Source: Eleusine coracana subsp. coracana
Lineage: Eukaryota > Streptophyta > Magnoliopsida > Poales > Poaceae
DNA length: 64,000 bases
NCBI GenBank assembly: GCA_032690845.1
Contig: CM064427.1
Location: forward strand, 19,603,501-19,667,500
Direction: 5' to 3'
The notes beneath the pieces were generated by a model. That model saw only the letters and a list, made by a program, of their open reading frames with translations, did no database searches and had not been told where the DNA came from. Positions 11,786 through 22,740 of this stretch are shown here, piece after piece. How positions within the stretch are numbered: position 1 is the stretch's first letter; every line of letters begins with the position of its first letter. The translations under genes and the position numbers were made by a program.

Positions 11786-13150
11786 TGTTGGTCGTATCTA
11801 CACACCCACTTATATACTGCAAGAGGACGGTGTACAGTTGTAGCTCTTTTTCCCTCAGAGTATTCCAAGGTTATCGAATCCACAGGGAACGAATGGAACT
11901 AATACTATTAAAGGGTTACTAACATATTGCAATGAGTTGGTTAGTGTGAATGATGACGGTGAGAAAGAGGAAGGTGAATGTTATTGAAGAGGCAACAGAA
12001 TAATGAAGGATTCTCTCCTTAGGATTGGTTCATGAGCATGCAACCTCATTCTTATCAACTCAAGTGATGACTCTAATATTCTACAAGACATGGTGGTTTC
12101 ATTCACCCCGGCTGTCACTACAGAGGCTATTAGCTCTCCACTGGTTTCTTGCACTATGCAATGGGCAAAAGTGTATTGGCCGATACACTAATGAAAGAGA
12201 TAGATAGATGTGCAATAAAGTTCATCACATAAATTAAATTCATCGAGAGAGTATCAACAAGTATAAGAGTTACATAACCAGATCCCCGCATCAGAGAAGA
12301 GAATATGAGACTACTCACTCATCCTTCTGCTAGACATAGTAGAGGGGTGAGAAATAGCGCTGGAACGCGCATGAGTTGATCGGCGCAAGCAGCGCGCTGA
12401 TCGGCGCAACCTCCCTTCTGGTGGATCTCGTCGGTGTTGACGAATCTCCGTCGCCAATATCCTGGAACCCTAGTTTTAATAACTGGTTCTTGCGATTGCC
12501 GTCTCTCCTCGTGCCTCTGGCTCTTTGATCATTATCTTCCTTTTATACTCGACGGGATTAGGTCAACATCCACCAACTCTAACTCATACTGGGCTAGGCC
12601 TTCGGCTTTCCTAGACCGGATCATGTTTTAGTCATCTTTCCCTCCTACGTCGATCGGCGCATGGGCCGCGTCGATTGGCGCGAGCCGTGTCTTCTCTTGT
12701 TTCTTCTCCGAGTCAGTTCCTCTGTCTTCCACAGCTGCCATGTGAGCCTTTTCCTTCGAGATAAAGTCTTATACTGCACGTCGAGATCTTGAAGTTCCAT
12801 AAATCTTCTAGGCAAATATCTTCAAGTGTCTTGCGTAGATAAACTTTTCATAAACATATGGAATGGGCCTCGGTCACTTCTGCGGGCCAAAACACCCTTG
12901 CGCTGATCAGCTCATGTACTGCGCCGATTGGCGCACTGGACTTCTTCAGTGCTTTTCGTCGGTTCTGGACTCCTGTCCTCTCCAGCATCACTTTAATCGC
13001 CAATTTTACCTGTTTCTGCAACAAAGCTCCAAAACAACGCATATACAAATATATAGGCAATATCATAGGTAAATGGCCTAAATTAGTATCAATTATGCTC
13101 TAATTGGGGTAATATTCGTATATAAAAGGGGCACTTGGGAAGTGCCAATA
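11786..13150 (-). mobile_element. LTR copy C, 5' LTR
   Basis: Full-length LTR (1365 bp) adjoining the primer site, matching copy A along its length. Its outer end is mutated: TATTGG on the element's strand instead of TGTTGG. It carries palindrome pairs, for example at 12378 and 12399 (21 bp apart). The target duplication CGCAC follows at 13151-13155. Confidence 0.9.
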
Positions 13151-13155
13151 CGCAC

Positions 13156-13454
13156 CTGCCATCAGCATCATAATCATCGATGCGTTGCCTCACAACCTTG
13201 TCTCTCGCATGATGCACTTCTCCATGGCATATCCAGCGGGTGTAGTTTGCCACAAACCTGTTGTTACAAATGTGTTAACCCATTTTCAACTTTGTTTGAA
13301 ACAACTTGTTTTCACACTTGCTACATGGACACACTGCTTTACTCTGTCCTGATTCAAATGCCTTCTTCAAAAATTCATCGACCTTGTAAATGAATTCTGT
13401 GTTGTAATCACGCTTTCCCCGCTAGTCCATATACATCCAGTCACGGTCATCCAT
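13156..13454 (-). pseudogene. CACTA transposase, N-terminal part (transposase-associated domain)
   Basis: The minus strand opens at ATG 13454 with MDDRDWMYMD and continues through EFIYKVDEFLKKAFE, CPCSKCENKLF, HICNNRFVANYTRWICHGE and RIDDYDADGR blocks. This is the zinc-ligand-rich domain found at the start of plant CACTA transposases. Stops occur after MYMD and after KMG. The frame ends at the gypsy insertion and resumes at 3234 in phase once the target duplication is removed, so the two pieces were one exon. Confidence 0.82.
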
Positions 13455-13548
13455 CCTTTAATATAGCACTAGGTGTTATAAAAATTAATTACATCTGCAT
13501 GTTGCCTATCATGGTCTACTAGGTGGGGATAGATCCTAATCCCACCCG

Positions 13549-13740
13549 AGGATGTGTAGATGGGTTTAGTTTTCATGCTCTCTCCAATCCGAGACAAAAT
13601 TTTGGCAGCACCTCCATGCTGTTCTCCAAATACACGTCCTAGCAAGGAGATTGTATATCTGGAGAACAACAGGAAGATGATGCTGAAATTCTGTCTCAGG
13701 ACGGAACAGAGCATGAAAACTAAACTCATCTACGCATCCT
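13549..13740. repeat. Imperfect inverted repeat (foldback)
   Basis: Arms 13549-13635 and 13654-13740 align without gaps over about 87 bases at roughly three-quarters identity, separated by an 18-base loop. Each arm contains TTTAGTTTTCATGCTCT on its own strand. The minus strand of the left arm and the plus strand of the right arm encode related peptides (ESMKTKPIYTS and QSMKTKLIYAS), so the structure arose by inverted duplication of a coding segment upstream of the transposase. Confidence 0.85.
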
Positions 13741-14295
13741 TGGACTGTCTAAAAAACATGGACAATTCGAAATAGATACGATTGTAGATATACAAACATC
13801 TGCATATTTCAACCATATCTCTTTCGAACGGGAGACACCTAACTAGGTTACATGACCTATGAACATAAGATGGAAAAAAAATTGTATGTCTCACCTTCGT
13901 GTGCAGCAAAGCGACGAGTCTTGACGCTACAAGAGCCTCTTCTGCAAAGAACGAAACATAAATACATCAATTCATAATTTTGGCAGAACCTCCCCTAGAA
14001 GGTGAGGTTTCCAAAACCTGCAACAAACATAGATACGGCTCGATGGCCGACAACCACATACATACACGGCACGATGGCCATCAATCACATTCACCAAAAT
14101 CTTCTCACCTAGAGCCTCGACGACTCATGGCGGTGTCTTGGGAGGTGCTCGGGGAAGGGCTCAGAGGAATTGCTCCGGGATCGAGGTGCTGAGCAACCAA
14201 TGGCGGACCTGTCATGGTTCAAGGAAATTGAATTGAAACCACAAATGAACACTAAAATGAAGATTTTATCTAATCTTTTCTAAAACTAAACACTA
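13741..14295. other. CACTA interior without a recognisable gene
   Basis: Between the foldback and the GC-rich leader. Short fragments only; no reading frame I can assign. Confidence 0.5.
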
Positions 14296-15010
14296 CAATG
14301 AAAATATGTTGTCTCACAATTTTGGAGAGGTGCCGGGGCGGAGGTCGGAGAGGCCGGGAAGGGATTGTACTGGGGCAGAGGGGCGTCGACTGGGGGGCGT
14401 GCCGACCCAGCAGGGGAGCCAGCCGGGAATGGGTGCCCCAGCTGGGGAGGGGGCGCCGGCCCGTAGAGGGCCACTGGCCGAGGAAGCGCGCCACAGAGGG
14501 CCGCCGGTCGTACAAGCGCACCGAGGAACTGGGTGGGGGAGCTTTGCGGCGCTGGGGGCGTGGCCTCGGGGGGGGGGGGAGGAGGGGGAGGGGAGGGAGC
14601 GCGTCGGGTGGACTCGGGGCCCTCGAGGCGCCAGCGATGGAGGGGAGCATCAGAGGGGGGGGGAAGAGGCAGGCCGGCAGCGGTGCCTCGGGGGGCTGGG
14701 TGGGGAGGGCGATGCCGCACGGGCGGCGGTGCCGCGGGCCGGCGGCGGTGGCTCAGGGCCCTCCGGGCGCCGGCGATGAAGGGGAGCACCGGAGGGGGGG
14801 AGGAAGAGGCGGGCCGGTGGCGATGCCTCGGGGGCTTCGCGGCGAGGGTGGTGGCGCACGGACGGCAGTGCCGCAGGCCGGTGGCGGTGGGGTCAGGGCA
14901 CGGGCCAGCGGTGGTGGCGTCGAGAGCCGGCGAGCTCGGGAGGGTAGCGGCGAGGTTGACAGAGAGAGAAGGGAGAGTGCGAGTGAGAGAGAAGGGAGAG
15001 GGATATCCGG
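14296..15010. repeat. GC-rich leader region of the CACTA element
   Basis: Very GC-rich and purine-skewed on the plus strand, with runs of eight or more G. Two tandem units of about 139 bp start near 14634 and 14773 (each begins CGATG-AGGGGAGC). Long open frames exist on both strands, but they are low-complexity proline/alanine or glycine/arginine translations produced by base composition. I do not call them genes. The position near the transposon's 5' end suggests an untranslated leader or promoter-proximal CpG-rich segment. Confidence 0.6.
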
Positions 15011-15029
15011 TTGGAAACAGGTAAGTTTC

Positions 15030-15240
15030 CACTTTTACCGTGTGCCTAGATCCGAGGCACACGGCAAAAGCGAATCTTTACCGTGTGCCACTTCCCGAGG
15101 CACACGGCGGAGACTTTGCTATGTGTCTCCCTTCCCGAGGCACATGGCGGAGACTTTGACGTGTGTCCCCCGATTCAGGCACACGGCAAAATAGAATCTT
15201 TGCCGTGTGCCACTTCCCGAGGCACACGGCAAAGAAGCCC
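15030..15240. repeat. Inner subterminal CACTA repeats
   Basis: At least three facing pairs of (A/G)CCGTGTGCC and GGCACACGGC, separated by short spacers, matching the motif of both termini. Confidence 0.85.
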
Positions 15241-16045
15241 TTCAATCTTTTTTTTTTACTACGTATTCTTATTAAATATTCCAACTTTTTAAATATTTGA
15301 ATGTTTCAACTTTTCTAGTTAATTTTTAAATATCTAAACTATAAAATATTTGAACTTTTTTAATAAAATTTTAAAGGTTTGAACTTTACATTGTTTCAAC
15401 TATTCTAATAAAGTTAAGTTTTGAATATTTGAACCTATTTAATCTATTATTTCATGTACTTATAGGTGAAGTTCATTTTATGTTGTCTATTTTATATATA
15501 ATAATGTTTTGAATTCAAATTTTAGTTCGAACGTCTTTACATCTACGAAATTAACCTCATCTTTTATAATCTATATGAAACTTCTCCTTGAAACCTTCAG
15601 GGTTATAAACATCGTACGTGAGAAAATGCGCAGAAACAGCTCAACTATTTACTACATACTTGGTATATAATAAAATAATATTTCAACAAATTTTATGAAT
15701 TTCAAACATCATTAGAATTTTGTAGAATTTAAATACTATTTCTTCCGACCATCTTGATAATGTTTCATGAATACGATATTCAAATTTTATTATAACTACA
15801 GGTAAAAGGCCTTACACTAGTCTCAATATGATAAAATGATATTTTTTTGACTAACTTTGTCCTATTATTTTATATACCCCTAGTTTAAATTTCATTTATT
15901 CGGAAAAAATCTTTTATATGAAATAAATTGATTAAATATATTTAACAGTACCAGAAATATCTCCAAACTCGAACATATAATATAAAACAATATATATGGA
16001 ATAAATAAAAAGTTATATGAGTATAATACAAAAAACTTTTTTTAC
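15241..16045. other. AT-rich CACTA spacer
   Basis: Strongly AT-rich DNA with no gene or clear repeat, between two blocks of subterminal repeats. Confidence 0.55.
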
Positions 16046-16474
16046 TATTGCCATGTGTCGTGCCATGACACATGGCAAATAAGGCTTTTTACCGTGTGCC
16101 TAACCCTGGCACACGATAAATAGGGCTTTTTGTCGTGTGCCTAATTTTGGCACACAACAAACAGGGCTTTTTGCCGTGTGTCCCGCAACAGGCACACGGC
16201 AAATAGTGGACCCACTACCGTTCAGGGAACCGCCGATGTCTAAGGGAGTAACGGCCAACGTTTGCCGTGAGCCGTGCTCGCTGGTACACGGTAAAGAAGT
16301 CGTTTGTCGTATGTTGTTGATGGGGCACACGACAAAAGTTGTATTTGCCGTGTGCTAGATTTTTGCCGTGCGCCTTCCATATTGCACACGGCATATAGTG
16401 TCTTCGCCGTGTGCCCGAGCGGAGACTCATAGTAAAAGTGTTGGCACACGGCGAACTTAGGTATTCCGGTAGTG
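16046..16474. repeat. Right CACTA terminus and subterminal repeats
   Basis: Repeated GCCGTGTGCC / GGCACACGGC motifs and degenerate forms up to the terminal GGTAGTG. The block TTGGCACACGGCGAACTTAG mirrors the left end. Confidence 0.88.
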
Positions 16475-16477
16475 AAT

Positions 16478-16996
16478 AGACTGATATTTTTTTTAATTAC
16501 AATGTAACCAAGATCGTTATGATTTTTCACGCTATATGATTTCATACTGTGACATATATAAGTCAACAAATTTATTATTTTTTACTCATGTCATCAGAAT
16601 TCTGGCATTTTATGACTTCTTTTTCTTTTCCTTTTTTAGTTACCCTTAGAACCAAACCATGACACATAACGTAGCTGCCATCTCTTCTCAATCGCAAGGC
16701 CGTTGACGGCTGTACGCGGCGGGTCTTGCCGCCCTTTCCACATCCACCTCGTGCGCCTACATCATCTTCTCGTTGATCCCTTCAATTCAACACCTTCCCA
16801 ATTATTGATCAAATTATTTACTTCAAATTATTCTGCTCTTGCTTCGGCCCCCGATAACATTCACGACTTAGTCATCTCGTCCTCCAAGAACCAAAGAAAT
16901 CCTCCCCTTTATGATCCTAGAAGATCAAGAACTCCCCCGTTCTTGATCGAAGAGTGATCGCTGCTATACAGGAAGGATCTCAGTGGGAGTGACGCG
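16478..16996 (+). promoter_or_regulatory. Promoter and 5' UTR region of the RABA4 gene
   Basis: Only about 520 bp separate the CACTA right end from the RABA4 start codon. From about 16670 the sequence becomes C-rich with CT-rich runs as in grass 5' leaders. No unambiguous TATA box was fixed. More distal promoter elements, if any, would lie inside or beyond the transposon. Confidence 0.45.
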
Positions 16997-19110
16997 ATGT
17001 CTCGGGGCGGGGGCCACGGGGAGCTGGGTCAGAGGATCGACTACGTCTTCAAGGTGGTGCTCATCGGCGACTCCGCCGTCGGCAAGTCGCAGCTGCTCGC
17101 GCGGTTCGCGCGTAACGAGTTCAGCCTCGACTCCAAGGCCACCATCGGCGTCGAGTTCCAGACGCGGTCGCTCCAGATCGACGCGCGCACCGTCAAAGCG
17201 CAGATCTGGGACACCGCTGGGCAGGAACGGTAGGTAATCACCGTTTGGTACCAATTTATCCCTCCCCTTCTTAATTATCCTTCCTAATAAATGCGTTCCT
17301 TGTGTTTTATTGGGCACCAGAAAATGCTAATAGTTGCTTCTTGGGACCGAACTAGTTTGTATAAATGGAACGGAAAGTTTAGTTGGTTGGGACCAAAAGA
17401 ATCTTGATGATGTTTTTTTTAGTTAATGGTGATGTAGTGATGGATAAGATGAGGCCTAACAAGAAACCTTCTTTCCTTGTATAAGAGGTTGAATTTGCTA
17501 TCATGGACAGTGAGGTTTTGCTAGTAACATCATGTTGTGTGGTACTGTGGTGTTTGTTCGAGTAGACTACTGCTCTGTTATCCATCACACATTCTATGTG
17601 GTCTTCATTGTGTGTAATGTTCATTAAATGATCACATATTCACACCTTATGTTGGAAGAGGCTCTTAATGTCTTGACATACCCCAACAAGTTTTCAACAA
17701 TTTATCATAAGGATCTAGTTAGTCAGCCTACTGTGATTGTTCCTTGCTTTTTTTTTCTGAAAGAAACCATTCATTCGATTGGAGGAAAGGTTATTATCAA
17801 ATCCATTTCCATAATGAAATCTTATTTTAAGAAAATTGGAAAAGCAGAGCAGTAGAAGAAGATGGTACATTAAAAACACACATTAAATAAATCAGTAAAA
17901 AGAATTGTAACCAAAAGATCAGTTTGGTTTTTGTGACAGCTAGTAATCGGTCCTTAATGCATCATTTATAGACTACAAGTCCGTGAAAGCAACCACTATA
18001 AAAGAATGAGAAATACTATTAGTGTTTTATCTTTTTAGTCCTAATGATTTTCCTCCTTATAGAGCAATATTGATAGACCTAGTAGATCTCAGATAAGGTT
18101 GTAGTTAATTTCTTGCAAACATTTTGTTAAAATTGTGACTCTAATTGACTGGTGTGGGAATAAGATTATTGTTTTACATGGCGATGAACAAATGACTTAT
18201 TATGTTTCTCACAGGAACAAGTCTGGAAGTTTTACAGGAATAAGAAAATGAACGTTCAGTCCATTTTCGTTTGTTTGATTTTTCGGCTTTTTGCTTGAAA
18301 AATAAGAGACATACGATGACTAAATGATCCTATTCAAGTTATGTATCTTGCCAGCGAATTAAGTTTGTTTGTTCCTTTGAGCACTTTTCTCTAATATTAG
18401 TGACTAATGAAGTTTGTTCCTTTGAGCACTTTTCTCTAATATTAGTGACTAATGAAGTAAATGAGGTTAGGACAGTTGTAGATTGAATTAGCTTTCTCTG
18501 TTCTCGAAATTCTATAGTACCAAATAGACAAAAATGGTTGCCTTTTCATTCCTGACGCATCAAATAGAAAAAGAGTATTGCAACTGTATATTAGTTCATT
18601 TTTGCACTCCCATTATCTAACATTCACACCTCCCAATATCTAAACCTTTTCCGAATGTGCTATAGGTACCGTGCTGTAACAAGCGCCTACTACAGAGGTG
18701 CAGTCGGAGCTATGTTAGTATATGACATAACCAAGCGCCAGTCTTTTGATCATGTAGCAAGATGGCTTGAGGAACTACGAGGACATGCAGATAAGAACAT
18801 AGTTATCATGCTTATTGGCAACAAATCTGATTTAGGCACCCTTCGTGTAGTCCCTACTGAAGATGCAAAGGAGTTTGCTGAGCGTGAAAATCTCTTCTTC
18901 ATGGAGACCTCTGCTCTTGAGGCCACCAACGTTGAAAATGCGTTCATGAGTGTTCTTACAGAGATTTACCGGATTATCAGCAAGAAAAACCTTGTTGCCA
19001 ATGAGGAGTCCAATCCAAGTGGAAACTCGAGTTTACTGAAAGGAACAAAGATCGTTGTCCCAGGTCAGGAGGCAGCCCCTCCAGCTAAGGCGGCATGTTG
19101 TATGTCCTAG
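16997..19110 (+). CDS. RABA4: RABA4-type small GTPase (Rab11 family)
   Basis: Exons 16997-17229 and 18666-19110 (GT...AG intron, split Arg codon) encode 225 residues, the usual length. Motifs: G1 GDSAVGKS (24-31), effector loop with [16 protein letters not shown] (71-77, catalytic Gln 76), NKSD (130-133), ETSAL (158-162). The C-terminal CC (222-223) in AACCMS is the double geranylgeranylation site that anchors Rabs to membranes. The stretch [17 protein letters not shown] and the tail block [13 protein letters not shown] are characteristic of the RABA4 clade, which acts in trans-Golgi to plasma membrane traffic and polarised secretion of wall material in other plants. Both exons are open and all GTPase motifs are intact, so it looks functional. 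The intron holds a fresh 45-bp tandem duplication. The subclade number is not resolved. Confidence 0.96.
18367..18456. repeat. Perfect 45-bp tandem duplication in the RABA4 intron
   Basis: Two identical 45-bp copies (18367-18411, 18412-18456), starting GTTTGTTCCTTTGAGCAC. Complete identity suggests a recent event. It does not touch either splice site. Confidence 0.95.
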
Positions 19111-19830
19111 GCATAAAGTCATACCTAGTACTTGGAGTTTCTAATGGCTTCTGCCATATCAGCACATTGGAAGCTAAGAATTTTGGGATTGAAGATGTGA
19201 ATGTCTACATGAATAGTTGACTTATACACTGTAGGCTTCTTGATGGCTCTGTTTTGTATCCGATCACATAGTACTCCGCAGTTATTAAGAATCCTTCCTT
19301 TTAGATGTAGTTCAGCCTTTTCAATTTGCTGTGCTGTCCTCCCTGCACTATATATACATCTGATACTGTACTTGATCTCATACTAAAAGGTGTCCGCTCA
19401 TATTCTCAGCTCTTTGACTGTAAATGGCACATTTCAGAAGAACCTTTTCTACCAATTTAATTTATTTCATGTTATGCTTGTTGTATGTTGATCCCAAACC
19501 CAAATGTGTGGTGTGTAACAAGCTTCATATGAAAATGCTCTGCAGGCCTCATTAAAAATAACTCTGCTAAGCCACTTTATTCTGTTTACGGGTGGTTTTG
19601 CCAATTCGTCGTCAGTTTGAAGCCTAAACAGGACAAGGCTTCTTGCTGTGGATGGAATATGAAGTTTAACACTAGAACAATCAAATTGATTTTTTTTATT
19701 TTTTTCCGAATCATGTATGATCTTTTCCAGCAATTTCTGTTGCATGACTTTGTATGATTTTTTTTATCGGATGGCTTTGCATGATTGTATCAATAAAACC
19801 TTATTTACACGATACATTGGTACTTGTTTG
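19111..19830 (+). other. 3' UTR region of the RABA4 gene
   Basis: AT-rich sequence after the stop. An AATAAA at about 19791 is a plausible poly(A) signal; the exact end is not known. Confidence 0.5.
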
Positions 19831-22518
19831 AAAAAAAAAACTTCTCTAAATGTGGTTGACCCAGGACCACATCATTCCTAATACACTGCACAAAGTATCG
19901 AGGATGTGATCATGCTGGTTTGATCTGGCACTAGAAGTGGTGATTTATTTTCATTCCTTCCTAAGAGACGTACGTGTTCACAGTCAGATGCTACCATGCC
20001 CTTGGCGATAGATCATTGGAGTTCACGACTATATATCAAGATTTTTGAGGTATGAAAGAACCTTTCAAACAATTATATCCATTGTGCAAATTAGGCTGAA
20101 GTTTCATAATTAAGAAACCAAATCACAAACAGCATGCTTGCTAAAATGTGGATTGTATCATAACTGACAATTACATCAAATCTATGATGAGAAAGAAGCT
20201 TGAGTAATACGGAAGCTTCACTTTATATAGAACCAAGCTGGTCAGGGAAATCGTCATCCCAGAAGAGCCCCTTGTTTCGTCCATCGTTCGAGTAAGTGTT
20301 CTAGATGCACAAAATCCAAAGTGGTGATCTCACCAAAGTTCCGTAAGTGGGTCGTTCAAGGTAGGCTTCTTGACGAAAGAATATACATTTCTCCCTGCTG
20401 AAAACCTGGAGCAAGCCAATAAAAAAGTAACAAGTGTCTCTATATGTTCACTCCTGTAGAAATAAGAATAATGATACGTATCTATATGATATGATGCAGA
20501 TACAGTTAACAAGACAACACTGTCCATTCGATATTTCAGGCTGACTTCAGCTCAGAGTAGAAGGATAAAGAAATCAACCACTTTGAATAGGAAGTACTGG
20601 TGTCGAAAGAAATTAAATATCTATAGCAGCTATTATGTCTATAAGAAACTAATATGATCTTTGGCTGCCCTTAAATTTGAACAAACAAGTCATACTTAAT
20701 CAACAGTTACTATTATATTGTGAGATACTTACCATTCTTAATTCATAGCATAACCATGAATTTTAATTCTCTGATTAGGGAAGATAAGCAGAAAATTTGT
20801 CCCAGAATTGATAAAAGAAGACAAACAGCAACATAACCAGTACTGCTAACTTCTTTTCCTTTTTCTCTTCGAAACAGGTTTACCTCCCACAAGTTTCTCC
20901 AGTTATACTGAAGTTGCTTCTCCTGATTCAGATTCTAAAAAACTATCATAAAAAAAAGGCAAGATTCACTGATTCCATCATTCCATGAGGGATCTTGCAT
21001 CTAGTTGAACTTTCCAAGACAGATCCCAGTGGAACGGTGACAAGCTCCATATATCTGTCATTGACTTTGCAATTTACACTATATATGTGGTACTGGATTC
21101 TGGTCACAATATCTAGCAGGTGTTTTTTTTTAATAAAATATCAAGTAGCTTTCAGCACTTCCAAGTTCCATCGACCCGCTAAGACCATGGACGCTGCCTG
21201 ATACAGCGTACTACCGCATAATGTAATGGTACTGCACAAGCTGCAACTTATCAAACATGTATTTAATAACTTCTCAGCTGACCTAATTGTAAATTGTATC
21301 CACTTGCTGAAGTTGCGCAACAAACTAAGGCCACTTTAAGTTTTGTTGCCTGCATGTTAAGGATGCGTCACTGATTGGTCCTAATAAAATTGAAAAAGCA
21401 TTCAATGGAGAGTGCAGTGTCGATCTCAAGTGTTATTATTGTCAATAATAGTTAACTGTATGTTCAGACATCAGAATAAAAAAACCCTGGCACAAGTTGC
21501 TTTTTCATATGAGCATTTGCCCGACATATTTAAATTGATGGATTCTGAAAATTATGTGGACTTTCCAATGGCTGCAAGTTGCAATTTTTCATGAGCATTT
21601 ACCGAGTTTATAGTTTAGTGAAGTTGGAGTTTACACGAACAGGTCAGTAGACTTGGAGAGTCGGAACCTGACCTGACTCTGCTATGACGAGAGAGAGTCG
21701 TCTACTTGCTGGGTTACCATACTGAAATGCACAGGGAGTCAGGGAGCAAAAAAGTCTACCAGTGGGGCCCAAAAATGCATCTGGTCTATTTGGAAGCCCA
21801 AACGTAAGATTGGATTTGAAAATAACTTTTCTTTAATTGTCAAGTTCGATGCCCACTATGACATGGGATTCAACTTTGTAAATTTCATAAGCTCCATTTT
21901 GCCTTGTAAACGCCGCTCCTGTCTCGATCAGCAGCATTCTGGTTTGGGTTGCAGTCAAGTTTGGCTGACGGATGAATAACTTTAGTGTGTATTATCGACT
22001 GGATCACTGTCACGCAAATACATTCTGTACGAAGCCAGAACAATGTAGAAGCTCAGTCAAAGCTATTTCATAGGAAGTATATAATGCCTTTTTCTATAGG
22101 CAGCTTCTTGATATATACGGACCATAGGATCACTGCTGTCTGATGAGACAAGGAAAACTGGCTTCATATGACGCCCTGGGTTCTTTGCAAAGCCAGCTAC
22201 ATCAAGGAATCACAGGAGTAATAATTTGGTTCTTCTGTACTGTGCGTGAGGGGAACCGGGGATTTGTCGAGAGCATAGGCATATGGATTGGAAGATAAAA
22301 CGATCCAAGAGCGTTCCTAAGATGAAGAACTCGTCATCACCGACAAGCCCGACCGAAGGTAATTGATATTTCCTAGCATATTTGATCAATTAAGATGCGT
22401 GATGTGATATTAGTTATTTTGTGGAGGATTATTGCTTTTTAGTTTGTCTAGAGGCTCTATGTTTATTCAATTCAAATGAAACGTTCTTGATGAAAATCCT
22501 ATGATTATTAATATTTCG
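19831..22518. other. Intergenic region
   Basis: No gene, RNA gene or well-bounded repeat seen on either strand. Mixed AT-rich single-copy-looking DNA. Confidence 0.5.
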
Positions 22519-22521
22519 TAA

Positions 22522-22643
22522 GGGCTTGTTCGTATAATTGAGAATACAATCCAATCCAAGATTGATAAGGGTTTTAGGAAAAATTAGTTCAATTTCTAGC
22601 CAATCCACGTGGATGAACAGAGTAATTGTTGGGACGAACATGC
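22522..22643. mobile_element. Probable small MITE (Tourist-like)
   Basis: About 122 bp, beginning GGGCTTGTTCG and ending CGAACATGC, which form short imperfect terminal inverted repeats. TAA occurs on both sides (22519-22521, 22644-22646), fitting a PIF/Harbinger-type target duplication. The inverted repeats are short and imperfect, hence the modest confidence. Confidence 0.45.
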
Positions 22644-22652
22644 TAATACATA

Positions 22653-22740
22653 CTCCCTCCATATTAGAAAAACAATTTATTTTAAACATTATTTGTAATA
22701 TCAAGGAGTCATTAATTAGAAAGTAATTTTTTATGTTTGC
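22653..22740. mobile_element. Possible Stowaway-like MITE fragment
   Basis: TA followed by CTCCCTCC, the usual start of grass Stowaway/mariner MITEs, then AT-rich sequence. No matching inverted end is visible, so at most a fragment. Confidence 0.3.

Larger units (their letters stand above)
3240..13150 (-). mobile_element. Athila-like Ty3/gypsy retrotransposon inserted in the CACTA transposase
   Basis: Outer ends TGTTGG (3240) and CCAATA (to 13150) are flanked by CGCAC on both sides (3235-3239, 13151-13155), a 5-bp target duplication. Minus-strand order is 5' LTR (11786-13150), primer-binding site, gag, linker, RNase H, integrase, accessory ORF, 3' noncoding region, 3' LTR. Protease and reverse transcriptase are missing. 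The integrase C-terminal block [18 protein letters not shown] and the primer site TGGCGCCGTTGCCGGGGA point to the Athila lineage (moderate confidence). The left end is rearranged: a complete LTR, a piece of CACTA flank, then a truncated LTR. Coding parts carry several stops and one frameshift. Confidence 0.88.
2125..16474 (-). mobile_element. CACTA (En/Spm) DNA transposon, 14.35 kb, with nested gypsy element
   Basis: The left end is CACTACCAGAAAATAGG. The right end, read on the other strand, is CACTACCGGAATACC. Both are followed by the same GTTCGCCGTGTGCC block. The flanking trinucleotides are AAT (2122-2124) and AAT (16475-16477), the 3-bp target duplication expected for CACTA elements. Subterminal arrays of GCCGTGTGCC and its reverse complement occupy both ends. 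The transposase lies on the minus strand, so the 5' end is at 16474. About 9.9 kb is a later gypsy insertion (3240-13150), leaving about 4.4 kb of CACTA sequence, itself internally deleted. The element has stops in its transposase and is not autonomous. Confidence 0.93.

Noticed and set aside
14286..15194. Long overlapping open frames on both strands (about 260-300 codons)
   Set aside because: They lie in extremely GC-rich tandem repeats; translations are low-complexity and stops are rare for compositional reasons. No family blocks are seen.
2146..16450. Regularly repeated GCCGTGTGCC motifs considered as a CRISPR-like or satellite array
   Set aside because: They are inverted, unevenly spaced, and confined to the ends of a bounded CACTA element, so they are subterminal repeats.
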